Shown piece after piece: positions 22,492 through 34,800 of a stretch of 64,000 nucleotides of DNA (within the stretch, counting starts at the first letter, position 1; every line of letters begins with the position of its first letter). A program made the translations under genes and the position numbers. The notes under the pieces were generated by a model. The model saw only the letters and a program-made list of their open reading frames with translations, was not told the origin of the DNA and ran no database searches. Origin of the DNA: Arabidopsis thaliana (Eukaryota; Streptophyta; Magnoliopsida; Brassicales; Brassicaceae); the NCBI RefSeq assembly GCF_000001735.4, contig NC_003070.9:21127971-21191970 (forward strand), read 5' to 3'.

Positions 22492-24874
22492 TTAAAAGAT
22501 GGAAGACGGTAAATATAAAGAGACGAGAGAAGAAGGAAGAGTGGCTATCCAACCATCTTCATCAATGAAATTTTTTGGTTCTATAAGAGATTCAACATCT
22601 TTAGCAGAAAGATTCTTCTCCCATCCAACTCTTCCTTTCTTACTCGCTCCTTCCCCTGTGCAGTTTATCTCCGCATATGTAAATTTATCCCTGATTTTTG
22701 GTTTTTTGTAAGTCGTGATTGTTGTTAAAATATGGCTCCCAAATATATATGTAACAAATGCATATAGTATAAGAAGAAGAGAGTAAATATTACGTACACT
22801 TGGTCGCTATATTCCCAAGCATCCCATCCTTTACGTACGACAACATTGGACATGGTGGTTTCATAGAAGACAACTCTAGAGTAGTTTCGGTAAGCTCTTC
22901 CTAAATATGCCTTACCATCTCCTTGAATCACACAATGTTTGAACACAAATCCACTTTTGTCTTCCTCGCTTTCCCTCCCTTGTGCGGTTATGAACCCTTC
23001 TAACATTCCTCCTTTCTTCATCATGCGCTTTGATGTCACTGCTTTAACGTTTATCACACAATTCTGCATCCACACAAAAAGTCATTTAGATATATAAATG
23101 TATTTAGTGTGTATGATATGCAAAAAACATAAGAATAAAATAACGCGTTCTTCTATTTAGTTTGGCCTTGGTAGGTTTTGCTTCTGTGTGTCAGGTTTAG
23201 GCATGAAACAGGTTCAATTCGGCCAGTCCCTAATTTTTAAAATTATATATTGGCCAACGCTCATGTCTATATCAAGTTTTATATATCATTCTCTATTCTT
23301 AATCCTCATTTATGAGATATATATGAGATTACTTGGTATATAGATTGGCCTCCTCCCCATATGAAATCGATGGCTCCTACAATGTTACAATTTTGGAAGT
23401 AGTGGCGGCCGAGTAAATCAGCGACTGTGTCTTGGACACTGATGAAGCTGCAGCCATAGAACCACGCCTTGTCCGCAGCTAGTATAACTGATGGAGCTAC
23501 CTTTATTGCTTTATACGGTATAACTGGTGTCATCCTTGTATTCGTATTCTGCACAACCAGGATGTCAGTTTCGCAATATTTAATGTACTAGATTTTATTT
23601 CATATCATATCTACATGTGCGGAAATCAGTCTGAATAATCTATCTCATCATCAAAGAACAAAACAAATTGATTTGTCAGTTCAATATTGAAATGATGCAA
23701 ATAGCTAAATATTAAAATAATGAAATCACTTAAGGTGAAACTTTTTTTCCTACTGAATGATCACCCTAAAATGTTACTTTTCTGTTTCGTATTACGTGTC
23801 GTTTTTACAACTTGAATCTTATTGCATAATACATGTCATTTTATATTTTCAAAGTAAAGTTTTGATAAAATATTATGTGTTATCCTTACTATCTTCATGT
23901 TTTGACAAATAAAAAGTCATATATTTTACACTATTAGATAGGAGTAAAAATGAAATTTAATTAATATGAGTGAAAACAATCTAAAACAACATTTATTATA
24001 AAATAGAGAGTAGACTTTCCTAGATAAATAAATTTAAATTTTTATTATATTTTAATACATGCATTGTATATGGCTGGAATCACAATTTAAAAACTTAATA
24101 AATGTTGTAACCAGTAAATACCATATGCTTAAGACATTCAAATCAAATCAAATGTTTTAGTTATGCCATAAATACTCGTACATTTGTTTGGAAACCAATA
24201 TATACATACATATACACGTGTATATATATATATGTATACACACATTTACACGTATTTTCATCCATCTAGAGATAAAATATTGTATAATTTATAAAATTTG
24301 ATCGTATGAGAATGATTGATAGAACTAGCCATATTAATAGTCAACTACATATATCATTTTTTGGTTTGAAAGCTTGTTATAGATGCACTAACCTTGAAAG
24401 TAATGTTGATAGCGACGAAGTATTCAGCGTCTACTCTTAAAGGACCACTCGAATTGGCTAGTCCTGCATCATTATATTGAATTATCACTTTTGATGCATT
24501 GTTTCCTTGCATTATTATCTTTTGCTTCTCCTTCGGAATCACTATCTTTTCGCTGCATGAATATACATAATTTAATAAACCCTAAAATAAAAAAAGAAGT
24601 CAATTGCTTGATTCTTCTTAAGTTTAGATGAGAGAGCTTACTTGTAGATTCCATGTCTAAGATAAATCTTAACCCAATTTTTGTTACCAGAAGGAATAGA
24701 GTCCATGGCTGCTTGGATGGTTTTGAAATCACCTTTACCCTTATGACTAACCACCAATGTCTTTGCTATATCTTTGTAGAAATCTTTCGGTTCCAAACCA
24801 TCTGAAGATACAAGTGATGTCGTAGCCATCAAATACAAAAATGAGAGAGCCAAAATATTTTTAAGAGATTTCAT
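22492..24874 (-). CDS. Pectin methylesterase, tandem copy A
   Basis: Five exons on the minus strand (24874-24642, 24552-24393, 23548-23333, 23063-22798, 22690-22492) join to an intact 357-residue protein. The N-terminus MKSLKNILALSFLYLMATTS is a signal peptide and there is no PMEI pro-domain, so this is a short, QRT1-like (type II) PME that would act on homogalacturonan in the cell wall. Catalytic features are present: Asp171 in SVQDT, the nucleophile Asp192 in IDFIWG and Arg259 in LGRAY. Two sites differ from the canon: Trp after LGR(P/A) is Tyr, and the segment usually reading QAVAL is APSVIL, losing one oxyanion-hole Gln. I do not recall a PME locus here in the usual Arabidopsis annotation. 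The exon 4 donor at 22798/22797 is fixed by the exon 5 frame. Confidence 0.85.
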
Positions 24875-25490
24875 TGGTTGAAAGCAAAAGTGTTTAACTC
24901 TTTTAAGCACCAAAATTAAACTAGGCAGAAGTTTGAACTTGGTGTATCAAAAGAAAAAAACTTTCATCTTGATTTGTTTCTTCTTTCGCTAGAGTATATT
25001 TTGGACGTTTATATGAACGGCAATGATATTTTAACAACTTAAAAACATTTTATACCTGATTCCAAGTATAGTTAAAGATCCACTGATTGAATTTATTATC
25101 CAAAAGCAAGTATATGATATCCAATAATTTATTATACATTAATTTTAAAATAAAATTTCAAATTAATTACAGAAATAGATAAAAAATAATTATATCCATT
25201 GAAGTGATTCATTAACCAAAATCTAAATTAAATTTTAATAGTTATCGTTTAAAATCTAGTTAAAATAAATAAATTTAAATAAAGAAGCCAATTTATTAAA
25301 ATTTCCAATTGATTTTTAAAATTATTTCAATTGACTTTTTGTCCTTTATATTTTTTCGAGAATACAATGAAAAATGTAACTAAATTAATGTAGTTGGAAC
25401 TTCAACCCAAAGACAAAACTCTAAATGCTTTTTATCATTTTTTTTCATAAAAGAAATCTCTAAACTACATGGTAAATAAATTTGTAATAA

Positions 25491-25532
<42 letters not shown>

Positions 25533-27324
25533 CATGCTGATTAAGTATATATGTACATTTCCTTGCCTAATTCCAAGTATGGTTAAAGATCCACTAATTT
25601 CATTTCTTTACCAAAAGCACGTGATTCCTGATTTTTACTATCGGATACATGCCAGAGAATTGTTGGAAACAACCATTAAACAACCATGAACCGGTGTGAC
25701 TTCCAAATTGAATTTGTTTTATGATTTGTTTCCTTAGTGAGTTTTAGGATCAAAAACAATTCTTAGACTCTTCTCAAGCTCTAGAACATGTTAATGAAAG
25801 ATCTAACATGATCTAAAAGGGTTTTCTAGGCGAAATGAGTTTGAGAAAAAAAAAAAGGCTAAATAAGTTTAAGAAGATCTAAGACTCTTTTTTCTAATTT
25901 TTCACTGGTCAGCGGTGGTTAATGTCGTTGACCAACTTTACGTTATAACTTTAGTTTGGTTGTATTAATCTAGAAAGTATAGAAGAAACCGAAGGGGTCA
26001 AACCTTGTTAAGCAAACAGGAAAAGTCAGATAGTTGACTTTGAACCTACTTTGATTAAAGTGTTAATTTGGGTAAAGAGAGTGTTATTGCACCTAATTTC
26101 TGGTTTTTTAATTAGGTTCATTGTTATAATGATTTCTCAATTATTGAGTTGATTTTAGGAGATGGTAAGCAAGTTGGGCAAATAAAGGTTTTAGTTAGAC
26201 ATGCTTGGGTCTAAATCTAGTTGTGGAAAATTTTTACTAAAATGATGAGTTTTTTTTTTTTTTAATTATTGAATTTCTCCTTTTTGTTTTGTTTGTTTTG
26301 TTTTGTTTGGGCTCAAATTTGTTCTAACTTTCTAAGTTTGGATTTAAAATGAATCAAATCTATTAACATAATTTTGTTTTAAAAAGTATGACCAAACATT
26401 TGCTCTAAATTTGTGTGACCGAATTTGCTTTCATGTTGATGAATTTCTAGAACTCAGAAGAAATATTGTTTCAATTAAATATATACATAAAAGAATTTAC
26501 AATATATCCTATATAACATAAATAATTACTTTTGTCCAAACAAAACTAAATCATACATAAGTTCGAACCAAAATAAATATAATCTTAATAGACTTTGGAT
26601 ATGTAATTTCAATATGAAACCAATTCTCTGAGCTAATGAATTTAATTTGTTTTCACAGAAAGAATTAATGGTAACAAAACCGTTTTACCATATCTCAACT
26701 TTGAAATTACGGTTTTATATAATTCTTTTACATCAAGACTATGAAATGTTCAATTTGGAAATTAACAAAATGTAATACAGTATTTAAGAAAACAAATCTT
26801 AAACCAAATTACTTTTCTTTGTTTATATTTTAGTATAACATTTTTGTCTTATTTTAAATTGATTTTAATAATATTATGTGTTATTTTACAATTTTTAAGG
26901 GTTTTAAAACCCCAAAAATATATATTGTGAATGCCTTGAGAAGCTCCTCTTTTTATCAACTGTTATGAGTTTTTTACATGTTTTAAAAAAATTGAGAGTT
27001 TTTTTACTCATTTTTCTCAAAATACACTTATACTATAGAATATGTATATTCCACACTTTTACGGAGAAAAAATGATTGGTTCTTACCAATTTCTTTTTTG
27101 AAAAATACACATGAACATATCACCAATATATATACAACAAAATATAATTTACATAGATATTTTTTGCCAAAAGTGAAACTATATTTCAAAAACAATTGTC
27201 GAAAATGCTCGTGGAAATTAAATCTCATTTTACCAATATAGCAAAAACATACATATAATATAATTGGTACGACGCACTAGGACACCCATAGTTATTAACA
27301 TAATAAAGAGATACAAACTATGAA
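24875..27324. other. AT-rich spacer between the two PME genes
   Basis: About 2.45 kb without a credible gene. A (TA)n microsatellite lies at 25495-25532. 'ttccaagtatggttaaagatccact' occurs near 25055 and again near 25570, and also upstream of copy B near 29780. This marks the duplicated promoter-proximal flank of the PME genes. A poly-T/GTTTT tract lies at 26250-26310. Confidence 0.5.
25495..25532. repeat. (TA)n microsatellite
   Basis: An uninterrupted alternating AT run of nearly 40 bases. Confidence 0.95.
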
Positions 27325-29597
27325 TCACTTATAAGATGGCAAATATAAAGAGACGAGAGAAGAAGGAAGAGTACCCATCCAACCATCTCCATTAAGGAAA
27401 GTTTTGGGTTCAGTCAGAGATTTAACATCTTCAGCACTAAGATTCTTCTCCCATCGAACTCTTCCTCTCTTATTCGCTCCTTCCCCTTTGCAGTTTATCT
27501 CCGCAAATGTAAAATGATCCCTGATTTTTTTTTCATGTAATATAATACTATCGTTAATTTATATCTACCAAATATGTAACAAATGCATACATTAGAAGTA
27601 AACGAGAAGGAGCATCACATACTCTTGGCCTTGACGATGCCAAGCATCCCATCCTCGACGTTCAATAATATTGGACATGCTGGTTTTATAGAAGACAACT
27701 CTAGAGTAGCCTCGGTAAGCTCTTCCCAATAATGCCCTACCACTTCCTTCTATCACGCAATTATTGAACACAAATCCACTTGGGTCTTCCTTGCTTTCTC
27801 TCCCTTGTGCGGTTATGTATCCTGTTAACATTTGTTCTCTCTTCACCTTTCCCTTTGTTGCCACTCTTTTAACGTGTATAATGCAGTTCTGCATACACAT
27901 ACAAACATATCTTACTCCCATTAATTGAAAAAATACAAATTTAAATCTAACCTTAAATTCTTAAGAACGAGTTTTGTTTGGCCCGTTCGACCATGATCGA
28001 TTTAGGCTTGAAACATGCACGATCAGGATACGTATATATCATTATATCTCTATATTTAGCATGTATATGAGAGAAATATGAGATTACTTGGTATATAGAT
28101 TGCCCTCTTCCCCAAATGAAATCGATGGATCCTTCGATGTAACAGTTTTGGAAGTAGTGTCGGCCGAGTAAATCAGCAACTGTGTCTTGGACACTGATAA
28201 ACCTACAGCTATATAACCACGCCTTGTCCGCGGTTAGTATAATTGATGGAGCTACCTTTATCTCTTCATATAGTATTATTGGTTTCCTCTTGTTATAAGT
28301 ATTCTGCACTAACAAGACCGATTAGACCGAATAATCTATCATCATAGAAACTATGCTTAATGTATAACAAAACAAATTTGCCTTTTCACTGCTTTAGAAT
28401 TTCCATAGACTTTAGACATTCTAAGAAGTTCAACTTTTAATTATGTCACATATAGTTATAACTAATACTTAGAAAACATTGTTCTATTTGGAAATGTTGA
28501 TTGTATAGGTTTGGTTTGAGAAGTTAACATTAAGAACAATGATTAATAGAAGTACACATATGATATCAATAGTAACTATACATATATAAACTATAACCAT
28601 GAAATGTAATATTGATAGCTACGACGTACTCGGCGTTTAGAATATACTACACGTTACTTTCATCATCTAGAGATGAATATTGTTTTATGTATAAAAGTTG
28701 ATCATATGAGAATGATTGATAGAACTAGCCATATTAATAGTCAACTACATACATTTTTTTGGTTTAAGTAACCTACTTATATAAACTCTAACCTTGAAAG
28801 TAATGTTGATAGCGACAAAGTATTCGGCGTCTACTCTTAAAGGACCACTCGAAGCAGATAGTCCTGCATCATTGTATTGAATTATCACTTTTGATGCGTC
28901 GCTTCCTTGCATTATTATCTTTTGCTTCTCCCTCGGAATCACTATCTTTTCGCTGCATTAATATACACACACAAACGTAATTTAGGTAAAACCCCAACAA
29001 AATAAATTATAAGAAGTCAATTGATTGATTCGTTTTTGAGTTGTAACTCCTATAAGAAAGTCCTAATGCATCTCATAACGTACATGATTTGGTTTGATTT
29101 GATTTTTGGACCACCGAACCGAACCAAATAACACCGAATGGTGATCAACCGAATTTTAGGCGTGTGCATATAAGTTTCATTTGAGAGTGGTAAGTAAATC
29201 GAAAACTAAACCTAATCCGAACCGAACAATAACGCAAACTAAACCAACCCGAAATAAAATTTGGTCATTTGAGGCTTATTTTCCAAAACCCCAAAAATAC
29301 AAAACCGTAACAGAAAAAAAAAATGAATGTGCAGACTTAATTAGAGGGAGATGAGAGAGCTTACTGGTAGATTCCAGGACTAATAATTATTTTAATCCAA
29401 TGGTTGTTACCAGAGGGAATGGAGTCGATGGCTTTTTGGATGGTTTTGAAATCAGTTGCACCATCATGACCAACCACCAGTGTTTTTACTACATCTTCAA
29501 CGAAATCATGTGGTTCTAAACCATAAGAAGAGCCAAATGATGACGAAGCCGTTAAGAACAAAAATGAGAGAGCCAATATACTTTTAAGAGATTTCAT
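27325..29597 (-). CDS. Pectin methylesterase, tandem copy B
   Basis: Five exons (29597-29365, 28952-28793, 28303-28088, 27888-27623, 27520-27325) with the same phases and nearly the same lengths as copy A (233, 160, 216, 266 and 196 nt) give an intact 356-residue protein. It has a signal peptide, no pro-domain, SVQDT and IDFIWG with both catalytic Asp, and LGRAY with the catalytic Arg. Exon 4 ends at the GA|GTATGT donor; this is set by the need to read QED into exon 5. It ends VSLYLPSYK. Copies A and B are clearly a tandem duplicate; they differ by scattered substitutions and short intron indels. Expected role: demethylesterification of pectin in the apoplast. Expression is unknown. Confidence 0.85.
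28585..28640 (-). pseudogene. Relic of PME exon 2 end inside copy B intron 2
   Basis: This intronic stretch resembles the 3' end of the PME exon 2 and its donor at 28779-28835 ('ataaact.taacc.tgaaa.gtaat.ttgatagc.ac'), with many substitutions and an in-frame stop. It looks like a decayed partial exon duplication. It is too short to be certain. Confidence 0.5.
29080..29280. repeat. 'accgaaccgaac' repeat block in copy B intron 1
   Basis: Repeated ACCGAACC/AACCGAA phrases sit inside intron 1 of PME copy B and are absent from the short intron 1 of copy A. This is a common motif of dispersed plant transposon fragments. Ends were not resolved. Confidence 0.35.
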
Positions 29598-30606
29598 TGG
29601 TTAGAAATGTTTTTAACCCTTTGAATCATATAAACTTGAGCAAAAGTTTCAAGAATGATGCTTTTGAACGTTTTGTTTTTTTGAAGATTGTCTTCCCTCA
29701 TTGTAATTACAATGGAATTTTAACTACTTAAGGAAATACGTCTACTTTAAATGAATGTACATTTATTTACCTAATTGATTCCAAGTATGGTTAAAGATCC
29801 ATTTATTTGATTTCTTAACCAAAAGCATAAATACTCAGTATATATTATTGAGTGTAACTTTTTTTAAAAGAGAAACTTATTCAATACGCAGTAATAAATT
29901 GAAATGATTTGTCCATTTAAATAGATTCGTTGACCAAAAACTACAAGTTATTAGTTATACCAAAATGTTATGTAAAATATTAAAGAGAATTGATTGTATA
30001 CTGATTTTCAAATATATTTGTCAAATCCACCGTACTATTAATAAGTTTTTTAACTAATAAAATCCTGACTCAAATGTGTCCCGTAAGATGAAATGTATCT
30101 TGTAAGATCAGGATTACCCAATTTCTCCCAAAGAATTATGGAGATGAAATAACAAATATATTCCAAAATATCAGCTTAATTTTCTAAACATACTTACATG
30201 CAAGTTCCAATATGGGTGGTTGTAACACTTTTCGAAATCTATAAAATGAGAGCTTATATAAAATGATTTGGCTATATCAAAATTCCAAAGTTAAAGCGTG
30301 TAAGCATGAGCGATTAAAATATTGGTGACTTACGTAAAATAAATTTCTAATACTATGTGAATGAGGGCAAAACACATGAAAAGATTTTTTGATGATTTGT
30401 ATGATCAGTACACAAGTATTTCGAGTGTCCAAAGTAATGTGCCAAAGGTCGGACAAATTTGAGCCCATAACGGTGATGGTCGAGGCGTTATAAGTTACAA
30501 TAAATGAAATAATCTCTTTTGCGTATCTCTCGAATTTAAACTTCACTCACTTTACTCAAAATAATATCTACATGTCAACACTTTTTTTTACGGGAAATTT
30601 ATATTT
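29598..30606. other. Upstream region of PME copy B
   Basis: Contains the likely promoter of copy B, then AT-rich DNA. The minus-strand frame 30277-30546 has no recognisable domain and is not believed. Confidence 0.4.
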
Positions 30607-30750
30607 GGCCACTATTTTGACACTCGTATTTCATGGCTATCTATTATAGTCACATAATAGACATGAACAAAGGCTAATTAGCCACTTACAAGTTCGTGGA
30701 TATTTGGCAAAAATTAGCCACTATGCACGAGTGTCAAAATGTGGCTATAC
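30607..30750. repeat. Imperfect inverted repeat (MITE-like)
   Basis: 'ggccactattttgacactcgta' near 30615-30636 is nearly the complement of 'gcacgagtgtcaaaatgtggct' near 30724-30745. The arms are about 35 bp around a centre of some 70 bases rich in 'tagccac'. It may be a small foldback element. No target duplication was fixed. Confidence 0.5.
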
Positions 30751-31204
30751 TGACACGAAAAAACCACCGAAAAATTTGGGACATTTATATAAAATGATAT
30801 TTTCCTGTGTGTTTACCGTAGCTTTTTCATCCTATAGCCACAAAATTTTCCATGATTATATTTGCCATGCTCATGCAAACCATAATTTATATCGTTTATA
30901 TAGGACACCTCTTCTGGAGAGGTTAGATGTCAAACATAATTGTGATCACTAACAGTTGATCACAAACGCACATCACATTTATGTTAACGTTTTTCTTTTC
31001 CTTCAAATTGATTTCCTCTTTTATGTATTATGTTTTAGAGCATGTACATAGCTAAACTTTTTAGAGTATCAGTTGCCCATTTAATATTCTTAATTGGACC
31101 AAACACATAAAATTGGGATGAGCCGTATCAGTCTATGAGACTTCTGATATCCAGTATCCACTTACGTGGCATGCCGTGATTTAGTATTGGACATGTATCC
31201 CAAG

Positions 31205-31382
31205 CAGATCCGGCTCTGTGCATGTGCTGAGAGTGCCCAAGCACAAGGACAATCAAATTTTTTGGATTTTTTCCTTGGTAAAAAAGGCTCAATTTTAATT
31301 TTTTTTTATAAAATATATAGTAATATTAGGCCCAATTTATTTCTAGCTCTAGGTCTTCTAAAATTTTGAGCCGGGCCTGAAT
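31205..31382. mobile_element. hAT-like MITE
   Basis: Ends CAGATCCGGCTC and (complement) CAGGCCCGGCTC form terminal inverted repeats of a roughly 178-bp element. TCCCAAG is duplicated on both sides (31198-31204 and 31383-31389), close to the 8-bp target duplication of hAT transposons. The interior has the 'gggcccaatt/tctaggtcttctaaa' phrasing of widespread plant MITEs. Non-coding. Confidence 0.65.
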
Positions 31383-31389
31383 TCCCAAG

Positions 31390-31804
31390 TATGTCTCATC
31401 CTCAAAGAGATCACGATGCCAACCATGTAAAAATATGCCTAATGTGTCGCATGCAAACTTAACTTTCAGAATCCCCTAAGATAAAAAAATATTTCTAAGT
31501 TCGTGTGTCGTTGTTGTACGGAAAAACAAGTCTAACCTAAACGCATTGAGGATCGTGGCTAATCAATCAATCTAAGACAGTAATTAACGAGTCTTGACCA
31601 AATTTTGTCAAAGCTTTCATGTGACCATGTCTTTTGGTAGACCATCATCCTACACTAACAAACATACCGAAAATGCCCATGCACTGATAAAAAAACATGA
31701 GGGTAGTTTCGACCTTATGGATAATTAACACCCGCCACTAAAACTCACAAACAAATCAGTTCAAAACGATTCCTCGAGGAAAAAAAAAAAACCAAAGCAA
31801 AAAA
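31390..31804 (+). promoter_or_regulatory. Likely SOQ1 promoter and 5' leader
   Basis: Spacer directly upstream of the SOQ1 start. An A-rich leader (31780-31804) precedes the ATG. A TTGACC-type motif lies at 31594. No TATA box is certain. Confidence 0.4.
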
Positions 31805-34800
31805 ATGGCTTTGAAACTCACTTCTCCGCCTTCAGTTTTCTCACAATCAAGGAGATTATCTTCTTCTTCGTTAATTCCGATAAGGTCAAAATCCACATTC
31901 ACCGGATTTCGATCGAGAACCGGTGTTTATTTAAGCAAAACGACGGCGCTTCAGTCGTCTACAAAACTGAGTGTGGCGGCGGAGAGTCCTGCGGCGACAA
32001 TTGCGACGGATGATTGGGGGAAAGTATCGGCGGTTCTGTTTGATATGGACGGTGTGCTTTGTAACAGTGAAGATCTTTCTAGACGCGCCGCCGTGGATGT
32101 TTTTACGGAGATGGGAGTTGAAGTCACTGTGGACGATTTCGTTCCTTTTATGGGAACAGGTAAATGCTTTGAAAATTTGGAAAATCAACTTGTTTATTGG
32201 TTGATTTCGTTAATTTCATTGGTTTGGCAATTAACAGGTGAAGCCAAGTTTTTAGGAGGTGTTGCTTCAGTCAAAGAAGTTAAAGGATTTGATCCAGATG
32301 CAGCTAAAGAGAGATTCTTTGAAATATATCTCGATAAGGTGATTCTTGATTAGAAAAACACTGTAGGAGGGAACTTGTTGATGTTATTGATAGAGAATGT
32401 GATTGATACTCGTGCTTTGTTGTGTTTTGATTTCGCGTATTTTCTTGTGCTTTACTTATTATATAGTATGCGAAGCCAGAATCTGGGATTGGATTTCCAG
32501 GAGCATTGGAGCTTGTTACTGAGGTGAGGAAAAATGAGGTTGTTGAACAATGATGGTTTTGAGGTTAGAGATTATGATTTGCTCTGGAACTTTTGAAACA
32601 GTGTAAGAACAAAGGCCTTAAAGTCGCTGTTGCATCTAGTGCTGACCGTATCAAAGTTGATGCGAATCTGAAAGCTGCTGGTTTGTCTTTGACCATGTAA
32701 GACTAAAACAATCTTTTATCTTTTGACTACTTCATTTCCTATTACACAAGTTTGAATTCTTTCATTGGTGTTATTGTATACCCCTTTCTGTGACATTATT
32801 CTGCTGTGTAATCTCTTTTAATATGTCATCGAGATTTTTATGCGCGTCCAGGTTCCATTTCTAAATACATGTTAGCGATGTTAACTTTCAGGTTTGATGC
32901 CATTGTTTCAGCAGATGCCTTTGAGAATTTGAAACCAGCTCCAGATATTTTCCTGGCTGCTGCAAAGATCTTAGGTGTGCCTACCAGCGAGGTAATAGTC
33001 AAAACTTCATGTAATATCGTATCGAGATGAGGCTTTATTGAAAGATTTTCACAAACCCACACCTTTTATGAAATCATACATGAAATAGAAAAATATCGAT
33101 GGCTATCCATTTGTAGTCACTAGGAAGTCTCATGAATAGAGAACAAAGCATGCCTTAGAGAACTCTATATTTGAATATACTTGTTATTGTGCCAACAATA
33201 TAATTAGCGGTATATATGCGCATTCTTGAAGCTGAAAATCAAGTAAAGTATACGTTTACTTCATCTGCTAGACTTACAGATCTTATTTACTTGTTTTTCA
33301 GTAAAGCTACTTCAGAAGTGGTTTCTTTTGTACAATTTTGTAGTGTGTTGTTATTGAAGATGCGCTTGCTGGAGTCCAAGCCGCACAAGCTGCGAACATG
33401 AGGTACATTACTTGTGTGACAGAATGTGCATGTTAATTTTTTTTATTTCGAATACAGACAATTTGATTTGATACAAAGAACTTCAAGATGTCACTGCAAA
33501 GTCTGTAGAATTTTAAGATTAGTGTTTTATGTCAAATTTATCCGTGTGCGCTATTCGTATTGCTTAGAATAAGCCTAGCTTGACTAATGTAGAACTAAGA
33601 AGTTCTAGCTTTATTAGCTCTGGAGTTAGATAACTTTATTCATTCTAAATATGCAGATGTATAGCCGTAAAAACTACTTTATCTGAAGCAATTCTTAAGG
33701 ATGCTGGTCCTTCTATGATACGAGACGATATTGGAAACATCTCAATCAATGACATTCTCACTGGTGGCTCAGATTCTACCAGTATGTAGTCTCAAAGAAA
33801 TTCGATGGAAAATATCGTTCTTTTCATGTGTATTTTATTTCTTGTTTACTCCTTTTGAAAACTTTTGAATAAAGGGGCTTTCTTTGTAACGAGATTACAC
33901 ATTTAAAACAATCTTTTCTGTAAATCCATGACCTTTTCTTCACCTACTTTATAGTGGCTTATACAGTTTCAACCTTTTCTCTTTACATGCTTGAGTACTT
34001 ACGCAGGAAATTCCACAGCAATGCTTGAAGAGAACACGGTCAGCGACAAAACCAGCGCTAACGGGTAAGAAAGGTTCCTTTATCTAAACATTAATACCAA
34101 GTGAAAGTCATCTGGTTATCAAATCACAGTCATCATGCAAGTAGTTTGATGTTGAGAACCATAATAAGTTTAGGGCTTATGTTTATAATATGCAAACAGT
34201 TTATTCGAGCCACCTATGGAGAGAATCATTTATGATTACAATGTTACTGTTGAGGAATTCAAGAAAATGTTGGGACTATAGAATTTGAAGAAACCAGAAA
34301 TATTTACTCATTAACTGGTTTAATCATTGGAGAATGAAACAAATGATATGGCATGTGAAAATTTTCATATACTTGAGATTGCAGATGCAATTTTCCAACA
34401 GGTTTCAGGGCTCTCGACGAGATATACTGAGGTATGGGAGTCTTGGCATTGCTCTTTCTTGTGTCTACTTCGCCGCCACCAACTGGAAGGTAAACCAGAA
34501 AACATACATTCAAGAATAATTTTAGCTATCAAAGCTTTTGTTTGATTTGCTGTTTTATGTATAGGCAATGCAATATGCTTCTCCGAAAGCTTTGTGGAAT
34601 GCATTGGTTGGAGCAAAAAGCCCTTCTTTTACACAGAACCAAGGTTTGGCCAATTGTCAAAATTTGCACGACATTTTTTAAATATATGTTTGGATACAAA
34701 ATAACTTTCTGGATTGGTTAATTATCAACATAAATGGCTATAAACAAACAAATCTTGGAGCAGAAAGTTTTTTACTAGAGAAGATATTTCTCAAGAACAA

